In this document: one piece after another, positions 1 to 8,985 of the stretch
Layout: every line of letters begins with the position of its first letter
How positions within the stretch are numbered: the first letter of the stretch is position 1
Assembly (NCBI RefSeq): GCF_000380165.1
Contig: NZ_KB904652.1
Span: forward strand, 62,001-126,000
Direction of reading: 5' to 3'
Length of the DNA stretch: 64,000 nucleotides
Origin: Wenjunlia vitaminophila DSM 41686
GTDB taxonomy: Bacteria; Actinomycetota; Actinomycetes; Streptomycetales; Streptomycetaceae
The notes under the pieces: generated by a model
Seen by the model: the letters and a program-made list of their open reading frames with translations, nothing else
Databases searched by the model: none
What the model was told of the DNA's origin: nothing
Translations under genes and position numbers: made by a program

Positions 1-615
1 CGCGCCGGCGTCGGGGTCGTCCTCCTCGTCGTCCCGGTCCTTCATCCGGGCGACCAGGGTGCCGAAGCCGCCGAGGAAACCGCCGATCCCCAGGGTGGCC
101 GCCCACCACTCGATGGGCTGCTGGAGAAGCACCAGCACGATGAGCAGCAGGGGCCCGCCGAGGACCGCGAGCCAGGCGAACTTGGTGGTGGTGTCGAGCT
201 TGGGCAGTGGGGGCGGCGGCGGGGGAACGAAGTGCTCCTCCTCGTCCGCGGTCTCGAAGTCACGCGGACCCAGCTCCCGGGGCCAGTGCACGGGGCCGGT
301 GGCGACCAGGATGCTGCGGGTGGTGTTGACCCCGTCGTCGCCCGGGTCCTTCTCGCCCGCGTCACCGTCCACCGCGTCACCGTCGTCCCCGGGACCTGCG
401 TCGTCCTCGGGGCCGGGCTCCGCCGCGGCGTGCTCGTCCTGGCCGCCTCCGGTCCTGGCGCCCGTGGTGCCCGCGTCGTCGTCCAGGGTCTCCGCGTCGG
501 GCCAGGGCGGGGTGTCCAGGGAGGAGGGCTCCCGGTCGAAGGAGGCGACCAACTGTTCCCAGATCGCGTCCTCGCGCTCCTGGTTCCGGTCGCGCTCGTC
601 GCGGTCCTCAGCCAC
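1..615 (-). CDS. Hypothetical membrane protein, C-terminus outside the window
   Basis: Not recognised as a characterised family. Reading from a GTG at 615, the first ~130 residues are very acidic and low-complexity (Asp, Glu, Gly, Ala). A short block follows with a run of seven prolines. Next come two hydrophobic stretches (WLAVLGGPLLLIVLVLL and WWAATLGIGGFLGGFGTLV), likely a membrane hairpin, then a charged tail leaving the window at base 1. The GTG overlaps the stop of the upstream esterase gene by 8 nt, so the two are probably translationally coupled in one operon. Soluble acidic head plus membrane hairpin is seen directly; function is unknown. Confidence 0.75.
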   Translation of the reverse strand, partial: MAEDRDERDRNQEREDAIWEQLVASFDREPSSLDTPPWPDAETLDDDAGTTGARTGGGQDEHAAAEPGPEDDAGPGDDGDAVDGDAGEKDPGDDGVNTTRSILVATGPVHWPRELGPRDFETADEEEHFVPPPPPPLPKLDTTTKFAWLAVLGGPLLLIVLVLLQQPIEWWAATLGIGGFLGGFGTLVARMKDRDDEEDDPDAGA

Positions 616-1501
616 CGTCCACCCCCGCCTCCGGGACCGGTCCTGTGTCGCCGGCGGGGGCCGCACCGGCGTCGGCGGCGAGCGTCAGGCCGGCCTCCGC
701 GGCGGCGTCGGGCGCCGCGACAGGGGCCGCGGCCGTCGTGGCGGCCGGGGTGCCGACCCGGGTGAGGCGCCCGAAGAACTCCGCGCTGCGGGAGAAGATC
801 AGTTCTGCCTCGTGGTCCAGGGTGGCCACGTGGTAGCTGCGCTCCAGCCACACCTCGGTGACGTCCACCGAGGAGATCCGTTCCAGCACCAGTGCGGAGT
901 TCGCCGGCGAGACCACGTGGTCCACCCGGCTGTGCAGGAGCAGCACCGGCTGGTTGACCTGCGACAACTCCGCCTGTACGACCTTCCACAACTGGCTGAG
1001 CCCGTGCAGCGCGTGGAGTCCGACCCGCTGGTAGCCGACCTCGTCCGCGTCCTCCTTGGCGATGTCGCGGATGATCCCGGGGACCGAGGGGAGCAGGTGC
1101 CGCAGCACCGGGACCGCGGCGATCAGCTTCTGGTCGGCCCGGACGGACGGGTTCACCAGGACCAGGCCGTCCACCGCCGTCCCGTGTTGGGCCGCGGCGT
1201 GCAGCACCAGTGCCCCGCCCATCGACAGGCCGCACAGGAACACCTGCCGGCAGCGCTGGGACAGGGTCCGCACCGCGCGGTCCACCTCGGCGTACCAGTC
1301 CTGCCAGCCGGTGGTCTGCATGTCCTGCCAGCGCGTCCCGTGCCCGGGCAGCAGCGGCGCGGAGACGGTGAACCCGCGCTCGGCGAGGTACTCGGCCCAG
1401 GGGCGCATGGACTGGGGCGATCCGGTGAAGCCGTGGCTCAGCACCACACCGACCTCGCCGCCCTGGTGGTGGAACGGTTCGGCTCCGGGCATCAACGGCA
1501 C
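608..1501 (-). CDS. Alpha/beta hydrolase, carboxylesterase type
   Basis: A 297-residue serine hydrolase of the thermostable carboxylesterase (Est30-like) family. It has the oxyanion-loop motif SHGFTGSP near residue 22 and the nucleophile elbow GLSMG with Ser93. An Asp lies in HSRVDHVV and a catalytic-type His in the C-terminal LDHE motif. It likely cleaves short carboxyl esters in the cytosol; no signal peptide is visible. After the catalytic core there is an Ala/Pro-rich tail of about 45 residues of no obvious function. The start is GTG at 1501, preceded by AAGGAG at a good distance; an in-frame ATG at 1492 is the alternative. The membrane protein gene overlaps its 3' end. Confidence 0.85.
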   Translation of the reverse strand: MPLMPGAEPFHHQGGEVGVVLSHGFTGSPQSMRPWAEYLAERGFTVSAPLLPGHGTRWQDMQTTGWQDWYAEVDRAVRTLSQRCRQVFLCGLSMGGALVLHAAAQHGTAVDGLVLVNPSVRADQKLIAAVPVLRHLLPSVPGIIRDIAKEDADEVGYQRVGLHALHGLSQLWKVVQAELSQVNQPVLLLHSRVDHVVSPANSALVLERISSVDVTEVWLERSYHVATLDHEAELIFSRSAEFFGRLTRVGTPAATTAAAPVAAPDAAAEAGLTLAADAGAAPAGDTGPVPEAGVDGG

Positions 1502-1755
1502 CTGGGGGCTCCTTCCGCTGGACGTGCGGAGCGTGTGGTCAACGGGTGGAACAGGTCGCGGCGGGCGAGGACGGGTGGGGAATCGCCGGCCGCATGCTAC
1601 TCGACCCCGTGATGACCCCGTCGTAGCAAGTATGCGGGCTCCCCCGGCCCTTCAGGACCGACCGCGGCCCCCGGGGTCGCCCGACGAATGGTGGGAGACC
1701 GCGCGGACCGGAAAAGGGATTAGGGTCTGTCCTGTCAGACACAGGAGGTCCTCGG

Positions 1756-2583
1756 TTGTTCTACGGCATCATGAAGCTGTCCATCGGCTCTCTGGTCCGG
1801 GTGACCTTCCGCCCGTGGGTGGAGGGGCTGGAGAACATCCCGCGCGAGGGCCCCGCGATCATCGCGAGCAACCACCTGTCCTTCTCGGACTCACTCTTCC
1901 TGCCCGCGGTGGTGGACCGGAAGATCACCTTCATCGCCAAGTCCGAGTACTTCACGGGCACCGGGCTGAAGGGGAAGGCGATCGCCGCCTTCTTCCGCGG
2001 CGTCGGCCAGCTTCCCGTGGACCGCTCCGGCAAGCGCGGCGCGGGCGAGGCGGCGATCCGTGGCGGCATCCAGGTGATCGAGCGGGGAGAGCTGTTCGGT
2101 ATCTACCCGGAGGGCACCCGCTCGCCCGACGGGCGCCTGTACCGCGGCAAGCCGGGGGGGCTGGCCCGGGTGGCGCTGGCCACCGGGGCGCCGGTGATCC
2201 CGGTGGCGATGATCGACACCGAGAAGATCCAACCTCCGGGCAAGCTGCTGCCCAAACTGATGCGGCCGGGCATCCGCATCGGCCCGCCGTTGGACTTCAC
2301 CCGCTACCAGGGCATGGACAACGACCGGTACATCCTGCGGTCGGTGACCGACGAGGTCATGTACGAGATCATGAAGTTGTCCGGCCAGGAATACGTGGAC
2401 GTCTACGCGCTGGAGGCCAAGCGCGAGTTGGAAGAGGCCCGGAAGGCCGAAAAGGCTGCCGAGAAAGCGGCCGAGAAAGCAGCCGAGAAAGCGGGAAGGA
2501 CCGGGGAGAAAGGGGACCGCCCCGCCACCGGGGGACAGGGCACTCCCGGCGGGAAGGGCGACCAGCCGACCGACAGGCCCTAG
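1756..2583 (+). CDS. plsC: 1-acyl-sn-glycerol-3-phosphate acyltransferase family (PlsC)
   Basis: Transfers an acyl chain to lysophosphatidic acid at the membrane, the second step of phospholipid synthesis. The HX4D catalytic motif is N-H-L-S-F-S-D (His40, Asp45). Block III is YPEGTRSPDG at 117-126, with the substrate-binding EGTR. The core ends near residue 215. It is followed by a tail containing four near-identical AEKA units and then a Gly/Lys/Pro-rich end, which family members normally lack. The start is TTG at 1756 with a strong AGGAGG seven bases upstream. It is convergent with the next gene and separated by only 19 bases. Several paralogues exist in actinomycetes, so the exact acceptor is uncertain. 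Confidence 0.88.
   Translation: MFYGIMKLSIGSLVRVTFRPWVEGLENIPREGPAIIASNHLSFSDSLFLPAVVDRKITFIAKSEYFTGTGLKGKAIAAFFRGVGQLPVDRSGKRGAGEAAIRGGIQVIERGELFGIYPEGTRSPDGRLYRGKPGGLARVALATGAPVIPVAMIDTEKIQPPGKLLPKLMRPGIRIGPPLDFTRYQGMDNDRYILRSVTDEVMYEIMKLSGQEYVDVYALEAKRELEEARKAEKAAEKAAEKAAEKAGRTGEKGDRPATGGQGTPGGKGDQPTDRP
2446..2493 (+). repeat. Four tandem 12-bp units coding AEKA repeats
   Basis: The unit GCCGAGAAAGCN is repeated at 2446, 2458, 2470 and 2482 within the plsC tail, with only a few substitutions in the first copy. It encodes an alternating charged alanine-rich helix. Such in-frame repeats can change copy number by slippage without breaking the frame. Confidence 0.8.
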
Positions 2584-2602
2584 CAGGCCCAGGCCCGGCG
2601 CG

Positions 2603-2968
2603 TCAGCGGCGGGCGATGGACTGTTCGATGAGGGCGACGGTGGCGCGGGGGTCATCGACCTCGACGACGAGGCGGTCGTAGGTTTCGGCGTCGGCGAGTT
2701 CGATGACGACCGCCTTGTCCGGGTTCTTCACGTCCCAGAAGAGGCGTTCACCGTGGCGGCGGAAGCGGCCGGCGGTGATGACACCCGGGAGGTGGGTGCC
2801 GCCGACGCGGATGCCCTTCGGTTCGCGGGCGATGCCGGGGTCGTGGGTGGCGCCACGCACGTGGGCGAGAGGGATCTCCAGGCGGCTCTTGAGGGCCCAG
2901 AGCTTGTCCAGGCCCTGGATCTCGGCGGTCAGCAGGTTGCGTTCACGGTCGATGGAGATCAGGGCCAT
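2603..2968 (-). CDS. Conserved hypothetical protein, possible bacterial PH-like fold
   Basis: A 121-residue soluble protein with no signal peptide or membrane segment. Its pattern (a basic N-terminal strand, IPLAHVRGA, GTHLPGVITAGRF, LFWDVKNPDKAVVIEL, then a C-terminal helix) resembles small bacterial pleckstrin-homology-like proteins. That is fold recognition by eye, not a demonstrated match. Its ATG at 2968 overlaps the 3' end of the TetR gene by 10 bases, and AAGGAG precedes the start inside that gene. It is therefore the second gene of a TetR-headed operon and probably belongs to the same response. Function is unknown. Confidence 0.7.
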   Translation of the reverse strand: MALISIDRERNLLTAEIQGLDKLWALKSRLEIPLAHVRGATHDPGIAREPKGIRVGGTHLPGVITAGRFRRHGERLFWDVKNPDKAVVIELADAETYDRLVVEVDDPRATVALIEQSIARR

Positions 2969-3456
2969 GTCAGTGCTCCTTCGGGGGCGGTCGGCAGGGC
3001 GCGCAGGCGCAGGCGGGCACCGAGGACGGTGGAGGCGAGTCGGGGGGCGGCGTCCCCGTAGGCGGGGCCCAGGGCGTCCTCCAGGGCAGTGATGCCTTCC
3101 GCGACCAGCGCGGCGACCTCCGGGTCGTGGGGGGCGCGTTCAGCGGCGGCGAGGAGGAGGAGTCCGGCGGCCGGGCCGTTGTCGTAGGAGGCGATGGCCG
3201 CCGTCAGCGCCTGTTCGGGGTCGGTGAGGGCGGCGACGGCGGCGGCGGCCGGGTGGATCTCGCGGTCGAGGTGGTTGCGCAGAGCGGCCAGGTGCAGGCT
3301 CCGTTTGGAGCCGAAGACCTTGTAGAGACTGCCCCGGTGGATGCCGGTGGCGGTGACCAGGTCGTCCACCGAGGTGCCTTCGTAGCCCCGGGCGGCGAAG
3401 AGGGCAGCCGCGGCTCCGATGACCTGGTCGGTGTCGAAGGCGCGTGGTCGTCCCAT
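2959..3456 (-). CDS. TetR/AcrR family transcriptional regulator
   Basis: A 165-residue repressor with a TetR helix-turn-helix near residues 8-50: FAARGYEGTSVDDLVTATGI, then HRGSLYKVFGSK. The remainder is an alpha-helical ligand domain rich in alanine and leucine and slightly short for the family. I choose ATG 3456 (MGRPRAF) rather than ATG 3462, because TACGGT lies exactly seven bases upstream of 3456, the leaderless pattern seen at several other genes here. A perfect 14-bp palindrome and two direct repeats sit just upstream, so autorepression is likely. The PH-like gene is translationally coupled downstream. The ligand cannot be guessed. Confidence 0.85.
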   Translation of the reverse strand: MGRPRAFDTDQVIGAAAALFAARGYEGTSVDDLVTATGIHRGSLYKVFGSKRSLHLAALRNHLDREIHPAAAAVAALTDPEQALTAAIASYDNGPAAGLLLLAAAERAPHDPEVAALVAEGITALEDALGPAYGDAAPRLASTVLGARLRLRALPTAPEGALTWP

Positions 3457-3463
3457 GTCCATG

Positions 3464-3469
3464 ACCGTA
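3464..3469 (-). promoter_or_regulatory. -10 element for the TetR gene (leaderless)
   Basis: TACGGT on the minus strand ends seven bases before ATG 3456, so transcription would begin at the start codon itself. Inference from spacing only. Confidence 0.5.
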
Positions 3470-3475
3470 TGTGAT

Positions 3476-3506
3476 TCAAGAACGATCAGTCAAGAACGAT
3501 CGTTCT
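3476..3506. promoter_or_regulatory. Probable TetR operator: direct repeat plus 14-bp palindrome
   Basis: TCAAGAACGATC occurs at 3476-3487 and again at 3490-3501. The second copy runs into the perfect palindrome AGAACGATCGTTCT at 3493-3506. The block covers the spacer and -35 region of the TetR promoter, the usual place for an autoregulatory operator. Confidence 0.65.
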
Positions 3507-3784
3507 CTTACGATGCGCCGGAGGTGCCGGGAAGTCGCCGCCCAAGGGCGGGGGCGCCGCCCGCCGCGCCCCCGCGAGGGCGTCGCCGGTGACGTACTCG
3601 AAAAGGCGTCAAGCCTGCCCGTTGAATGGGTAAATCAAGGATCGCTCATGCGAGTGAATAGCAAGAAACAAGTCCCCTGGGATTCTGCGGAATAAGATTC
3701 CCGGGCCATCCCCATACCCTTCGGCCGGCGTTAGCGTGGTGTGAGACGGACGTCACACACGCCAGTGCTCGGAAGGGAAGGACC
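3507..3784. other. Intergenic region between the TetR gene and pfp, with an AT-richer patch
   Basis: The first 90 bases are ordinary GC-rich DNA. Bases ~3600-3700 are clearly AT-richer than the rest of the window. They contain a 15-codon reading frame (ATG 3648 to TAA 3695, MRVNSKKQVPWDSAE) with AAGGA correctly spaced upstream. TAGCGT at 3732-3737 is a possible -10 for the phosphofructokinase gene. Coding status of the 15-mer is unproven. Confidence 0.4.
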
Positions 3785-4810
3785 ATGCGGATCGGAGTTC
3801 TGACCGGCGGCGGTGACTGCCCCGGACTCAACGCGGTCATCCGCGCCATCGTCCGCAAGGGCGTGCAGGAGTACCAGCATGACTTCGTCGGTTTTCGAGA
3901 CGGCTGGCGCGGGCCGCTCGAGGGCGACATCCAGACCCTGGACGTCCCGGCGGTACGGGGAATCCTGCCCCGCGGGGGCACCATCCTCGGCTCGTCGAGG
4001 ACCAATCCGTTCAAGGCCGAGGACGGGGTGCGGCGCATCAAGGACAACCTGAGCAAGTACGAGGTGGACGCGCTGGTCGCCATCGGCGGGGAGGACACCC
4101 TCGGGGTCGCGGCACAGCTCGTCGACTACGGCGTCAGGACCGTGGGGGTGCCCAAGACCATCGACAACGACCTGTCCGCCACCGACTACACCTTCGGCTT
4201 CGACACCGCCGTCAACATCGCCACCGAGGCCATCGACCGCCTGCACACCACCGCCGAGTCGCACCGTCGGGTGCTGGTCGTCGAGGTGATGGGCCGGCAC
4301 GCCGGGTGGATCGCCCTGCACGCGGGCCTCGCCGGAGGGGCCAACGTCATCCTCGTCCCCGAGCGCCGTTTCGACCTCGACCAGGTCTGTGCCTGGGTGG
4401 AGAGCCGCTTCGAGATCAACTACGCCCCGATCGTGGTGGTCGCCGAGGGGGCCGTGCCCCTGGAGGGGCAGATGGTCCTCAAGGACGCCTCCCTTGACTC
4501 GTTCGGCCACGTCCGGCTCTCCGGGATCGGCGAGTGGCTGGCCGGCGAGATCGAACGGAGGACCGGCAAGGAGTCCAGGACCACGGTGCTGGGCCACATC
4601 CAGCGCGGCGGCACCCCGAGCGCCTTCGACCGCTGGCTCGCCACCCGCTTCGGACTGCACGCCATCGAGGCGGTGCACGACGGGGACTTCGGCACCATGG
4701 TGGCCCTGCGCGGCACCGACATCGTCCGGGTCCCCATCGGTGACGCCACCGCCAAGCTGAAGACGGTGAACCCGGCGCTGTACGCCGAGGCGGAGGTCTT
4801 CTTCGGCTGA
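3785..4810 (+). CDS. pfp: 6-phosphofructokinase, pyrophosphate-type active site
   Basis: Phosphorylates fructose 6-phosphate in glycolysis. The N-terminal GVLTGGGDCPGLNAVIR nucleotide loop, the substrate motif PKTIDND (123-129) and the VEVMGRHAGWIA segment place it in the actinobacterial group III phosphofructokinases. The selector site reads GGEDT at 101-105, giving Asp104 and Lys124. In this family Gly104 goes with ATP use and Asp104 with pyrophosphate use; ATP-dependent Streptomyces enzymes read GGEGT here. I therefore infer a reversible pyrophosphate-dependent enzyme. Length (341 residues) is normal. It has GGAAGGGAAGGACC before ATG 3785 and is followed by a clear terminator; no operon partner. 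Confidence 0.9.
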   Translation: MRIGVLTGGGDCPGLNAVIRAIVRKGVQEYQHDFVGFRDGWRGPLEGDIQTLDVPAVRGILPRGGTILGSSRTNPFKAEDGVRRIKDNLSKYEVDALVAIGGEDTLGVAAQLVDYGVRTVGVPKTIDNDLSATDYTFGFDTAVNIATEAIDRLHTTAESHRRVLVVEVMGRHAGWIALHAGLAGGANVILVPERRFDLDQVCAWVESRFEINYAPIVVVAEGAVPLEGQMVLKDASLDSFGHVRLSGIGEWLAGEIERRTGKESRTTVLGHIQRGGTPSAFDRWLATRFGLHAIEAVHDGDFGTMVALRGTDIVRVPIGDATAKLKTVNPALYAEAEVFFG

Positions 4811-4818
4811 CCCCGGCT

Positions 4819-4846
4819 GCGGGCGCCGGTCAAGGCCGGCGCCCGC
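4819..4846. terminator. Hairpin terminator between pfp and trpEG
   Basis: Perfect 11-bp arms GCGGGCGCCGG and CCGGCGCCCGC around a 6-base loop (4830-4835). It lies between convergent genes and could serve both; there is no long T-run on either side. Confidence 0.6.
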
Positions 4847-4894
4847 GGGGGTCGGTGGCCGCCCGTCGCCCGCCCGACCGACCACCGACGGGCG

Positions 4895-6814
4895 TCACCG
4901 GGGCACCACCACCGGGGCCAGCAGCCGGGAGACGATGCCCGGGCCGTCCAGCGTCAGCACCGACTCGGGGTGGAACTGCACCCCGGCGAAGCCCGGGCCG
5001 CGCAGGGCCACCACGTCACCGGTGACCGGGTCACGGCTGAGCTCGACCTCGCGCAGGGCCAGCCGGTCGGCCGCGGCGGCGGTGCACCGCGCGGTGAAGG
5101 TGCTGTAGAAGCCCACCGTCTCCGGGACGCCGAACAGGTCCACCGTCTCCTGCGCGCCCTGGAACGGCACCGCCTTGCGCACCAGGGGCAGACCCAGCTC
5201 CAGGGCGAGGAGCTCGTGACCGAGGCACACCCCGAGCACCCCGTGCGGATGTCCTCCCAACAGGTCCCTGGTGAGGCCGCGCAGCAGCCGCATCTTCGGG
5301 TCGTCCGGGTCCCGGGGGTCACCGGGTCCCGGGCCGAGCACCACCGGGCCCGGGTGCGCCAGGGCCGCCGCGACCACACCCGGTTCGGCGTACTGCCGGA
5401 CGGTCACCGTCAGGCCCACCGCGCGCAGCAGGTGCGCCAGCATCGCGGTGAAGGTGTCCTCCCCGTCCACCACCAGGGCGTGTCCGCCGAGCGGGCCGGG
5501 CGTCCTCCCGTGGTGCATCCGCAGCCAGAACGGCGCCAGCGTCGCCCGGCGTGCGGCCAGCGCCGCCACCACCCGCCGGTCGTCGGCGAACGACACGGCG
5601 GCCCCGTCCGGGGCCGGCCGCCCCTCGCGGACCCCCAGCGCGGCCAGCACCCCCGCCGCCTTGGCGTGGGTCTCGGCCACCTCCGCGCGGGGCTCGGAGT
5701 GCCGGACCAGGGTGGCGCCCACCGGGACCCGCAGGGTGCCGTCCGGGTCGATGTCCGCGGTGCGGATCAGGATCGGCGAGTCCAGCGTCTGCCCGCCGCC
5801 GGCGTCCCGGCCGAGCAGCGCCAGCGCCCCCGCGTAGTAGCCGCGTCCGCCCTCCTCGTGGCGTTCGATCACCCGGCAGGCGTTCTGCACCGGGGACCCG
5901 GTGACCGTCGCGGCGAACATCGTCGCGCGCAAAACCTCCCGCACGTCGGCGCTGCTGCGCCCCCGCAGCTCGTACTCGGTGTGCGCCAGGTGCGCCATCT
6001 CCTTCAGTCGCGGCCCGACCACCACTCCGCCCAGGTCGCCCACCGCGCACATCATCTTCAGTTCCTCGTCGACGACCATGGTCAGCTCCTCGACCTCCTT
6101 GCTGTCGTGGAGGAACGACAGCAGGCCGGCCAGGTCGGGGCCCTGCGGGGGGTAGCGGTAGGTCCCGCTGATCGGGTTCATGGTCACCGTCCCGCCGGCC
6201 ATCCGCACGTGCACCTCGGGGCTCGCCCCGACCAGGGTCCGCTGCGGGGTGTGCACCAGGTAGGTCCAGTAGGCGCCGCGCTCCCCGACCAGCAGGCGGC
6301 GGAACAGCGAAAGGGCGGTCGCCGCGTCGAAGCCGGGCAGCTCGCCGGTGAACGTCCGACGGATGACGAAGTTGGCCCCCTCACCCCGGCCGATCTCCTC
6401 GGTGACCACGCGCTCCACGATCCGGGCGTAGGCGTCGTCGGACACGTCGAACACCCCGTCGCGCACCGCGACCGGCAGGTCGGGCAGCGCCCCCAGGGCC
6501 TGCGCGCAGTCGATCTCGTGGACCTCGGTGGGGCGCAGCACCAGCAGTGGCGTGCCGTCGTCCCGGACCTGGAAGCCGCGCTCGCGGATCTGCCGGAACG
6601 GGACCAGCGCCAGGGCGTCGATCGCCGGTCCCCCGGTGGGTGCCCCGGAGGGCAGCGGGATCCGCGCCAGGCGGTCCACGGTCTCGACGGGGCCGGTCAG
6701 CACCTCCACGGTGTCGCCGTCCTCCCGCCCGGGGCCCCGGCGGCGCAACAGGGCGAACGGGGGAGCGGCGGGGTCCAGCAGCCGACGGATCACGTTCCGG
6801 GCGGTGGTGTCCAC
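4895..6814 (-). CDS. trpEG: Anthranilate synthase, fused TrpE-TrpG
   Basis: Converts chorismate and glutamine to anthranilate, the first step to tryptophan. The N-terminal ~430 residues are the chorismate-binding domain (MNPISGTYRYPP, DEELKMMCAVGDLGG, LAHTEYELRGRSS, FAATVTGSPVQNACRVIERHE). The C-terminal ~190 residues are a class I glutamine amidotransferase with nucleophile GVCLGHE and the His-Glu pair in FHPESV. PhzE and some Streptomyces anthranilate synthases share this fused layout, so sequence alone does not exclude an ADIC synthase. The Trp-rich leader upstream argues for tryptophan synthesis. Start chosen is GTG 6814 (VDTTARNVIRR) with AGAAGGACC upstream; the frame is open further 5' but runs through the attenuator. 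Confidence 0.88.
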   Translation of the reverse strand: MDTTARNVIRRLLDPAAPPFALLRRRGPGREDGDTVEVLTGPVETVDRLARIPLPSGAPTGGPAIDALALVPFRQIRERGFQVRDDGTPLLVLRPTEVHEIDCAQALGALPDLPVAVRDGVFDVSDDAYARIVERVVTEEIGRGEGANFVIRRTFTGELPGFDAATALSLFRRLLVGERGAYWTYLVHTPQRTLVGASPEVHVRMAGGTVTMNPISGTYRYPPQGPDLAGLLSFLHDSKEVEELTMVVDEELKMMCAVGDLGGVVVGPRLKEMAHLAHTEYELRGRSSADVREVLRATMFAATVTGSPVQNACRVIERHEEGGRGYYAGALALLGRDAGGGQTLDSPILIRTADIDPDGTLRVPVGATLVRHSEPRAEVAETHAKAAGVLAALGVREGRPAPDGAAVSFADDRRVVAALAARRATLAPFWLRMHHGRTPGPLGGHALVVDGEDTFTAMLAHLLRAVGLTVTVRQYAEPGVVAAALAHPGPVVLGPGPGDPRDPDDPKMRLLRGLTRDLLGGHPHGVLGVCLGHELLALELGLPLVRKAVPFQGAQETVDLFGVPETVGFYSTFTARCTAAAADRLALREVELSRDPVTGDVVALRGPGFAGVQFHPESVLTLDGPGIVSRLLAPVVVPR

Positions 6815-6831
6815 GGGGGTGGTCCTTCTGA

Positions 6832-8511
<1,680 letters not shown>

Positions 8512-8527
8512 TCGCTGGCGGGTGTGT

Positions 8528-8566
8528 CGCGGTGGGGTGCGGGCCGATGGTCCGCACCCCACCGCG
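8528..8566 (+). terminator. Terminator after aroG
   Basis: Perfect 15-bp stem (8528-8542 with 8552-8566, arm CGCGGTGGGGTGCGG) and a 9-base loop, followed by TTGT. Confidence 0.7.
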
Positions 8567-8607
8567 TTGTACGGCCGGGGCTGGCGGCCGGGAACTGGCG
8601 CGACGAG

Positions 8608-8626
8608 TAAGGTTAGGTTAACCTCA
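8608..8626 (+). promoter_or_regulatory. Iron box (IdeR/DmdR-type) upstream of bfd
   Basis: TAAGGTTAGGTTAACCTCA matches 16 of 19 positions of the IdeR/DmdR consensus as I know it (TTAGGTTAGGCTAACCTAA). It lies 48 bases before the bfd start, so repression by iron-loaded DtxR-family regulator is expected. Confidence 0.75.
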
Positions 8627-8673
8627 CTCTATCGAGAGCCTGTCGAGTGGACCGCTGCGGAGGTGCCCGGCGC

Positions 8674-8985
8674 ATGTACGTCTGTCTGTGCTTCGGCGTC
8701 ACCGAACAACAGGTGCGCTCCCAGATCGAGGCGGGGGCGGAGTCCCCGCGGCAGATAGCCTCCGCGTGCCGGGCGGGCACCGACTGCGGCGGCTGCGTGC
8801 GGCGGATCCAGTCGATGCTCGGCCGTCCCGCCGTCTGCCGCCGCCGGGCCGCGCTCGCCGACGTGGCGGCGCCCCCTTCGCCCCGTTCCGTGGCCACGGA
8901 GGCGGCGGAGCCCGCAGCGGTGCCGGTGCCCGCCGGGGCACCCGCTCTGGCCGCCCGGGGGGCTAGGACGCCGGCTGCTCGATGA
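8674..8985 (+). CDS. bfd: Bacterioferritin-associated ferredoxin, [2Fe-2S]
   Basis: A small electron carrier that reduces the ferric core of bacterioferritin to release iron. Starting at ATG 8674 (MYVCLCFGV), the four cluster ligands are Cys4, Cys6, Cys38 and Cys41, the canonical Bfd spacing. The family body is about 65 residues; here an Ala/Pro/Val-rich tail of ~40 residues follows, unlike typical members. An in-frame GTG at 8647 would add nine residues. The gene sits under an iron box and runs convergent with bfr, overlapping its 3' end by 23 bases. That is an apt pairing: Bfd induced in iron starvation would mobilise the store. Confidence 0.88.
   Translation: MYVCLCFGVTEQQVRSQIEAGAESPRQIASACRAGTDCGGCVRRIQSMLGRPAVCRRRAALADVAAPPSPRSVATEAAEPAAVPVPAGAPALAARGARTPAAR

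Noticed and set aside
42-1235. Long open frame on the minus strand across the esterase and the membrane protein genes
   Set aside because: Its product is Arg/Gly/Pro low-complexity typical of a shifted frame in GC-rich DNA, and two well-supported genes occupy the region.
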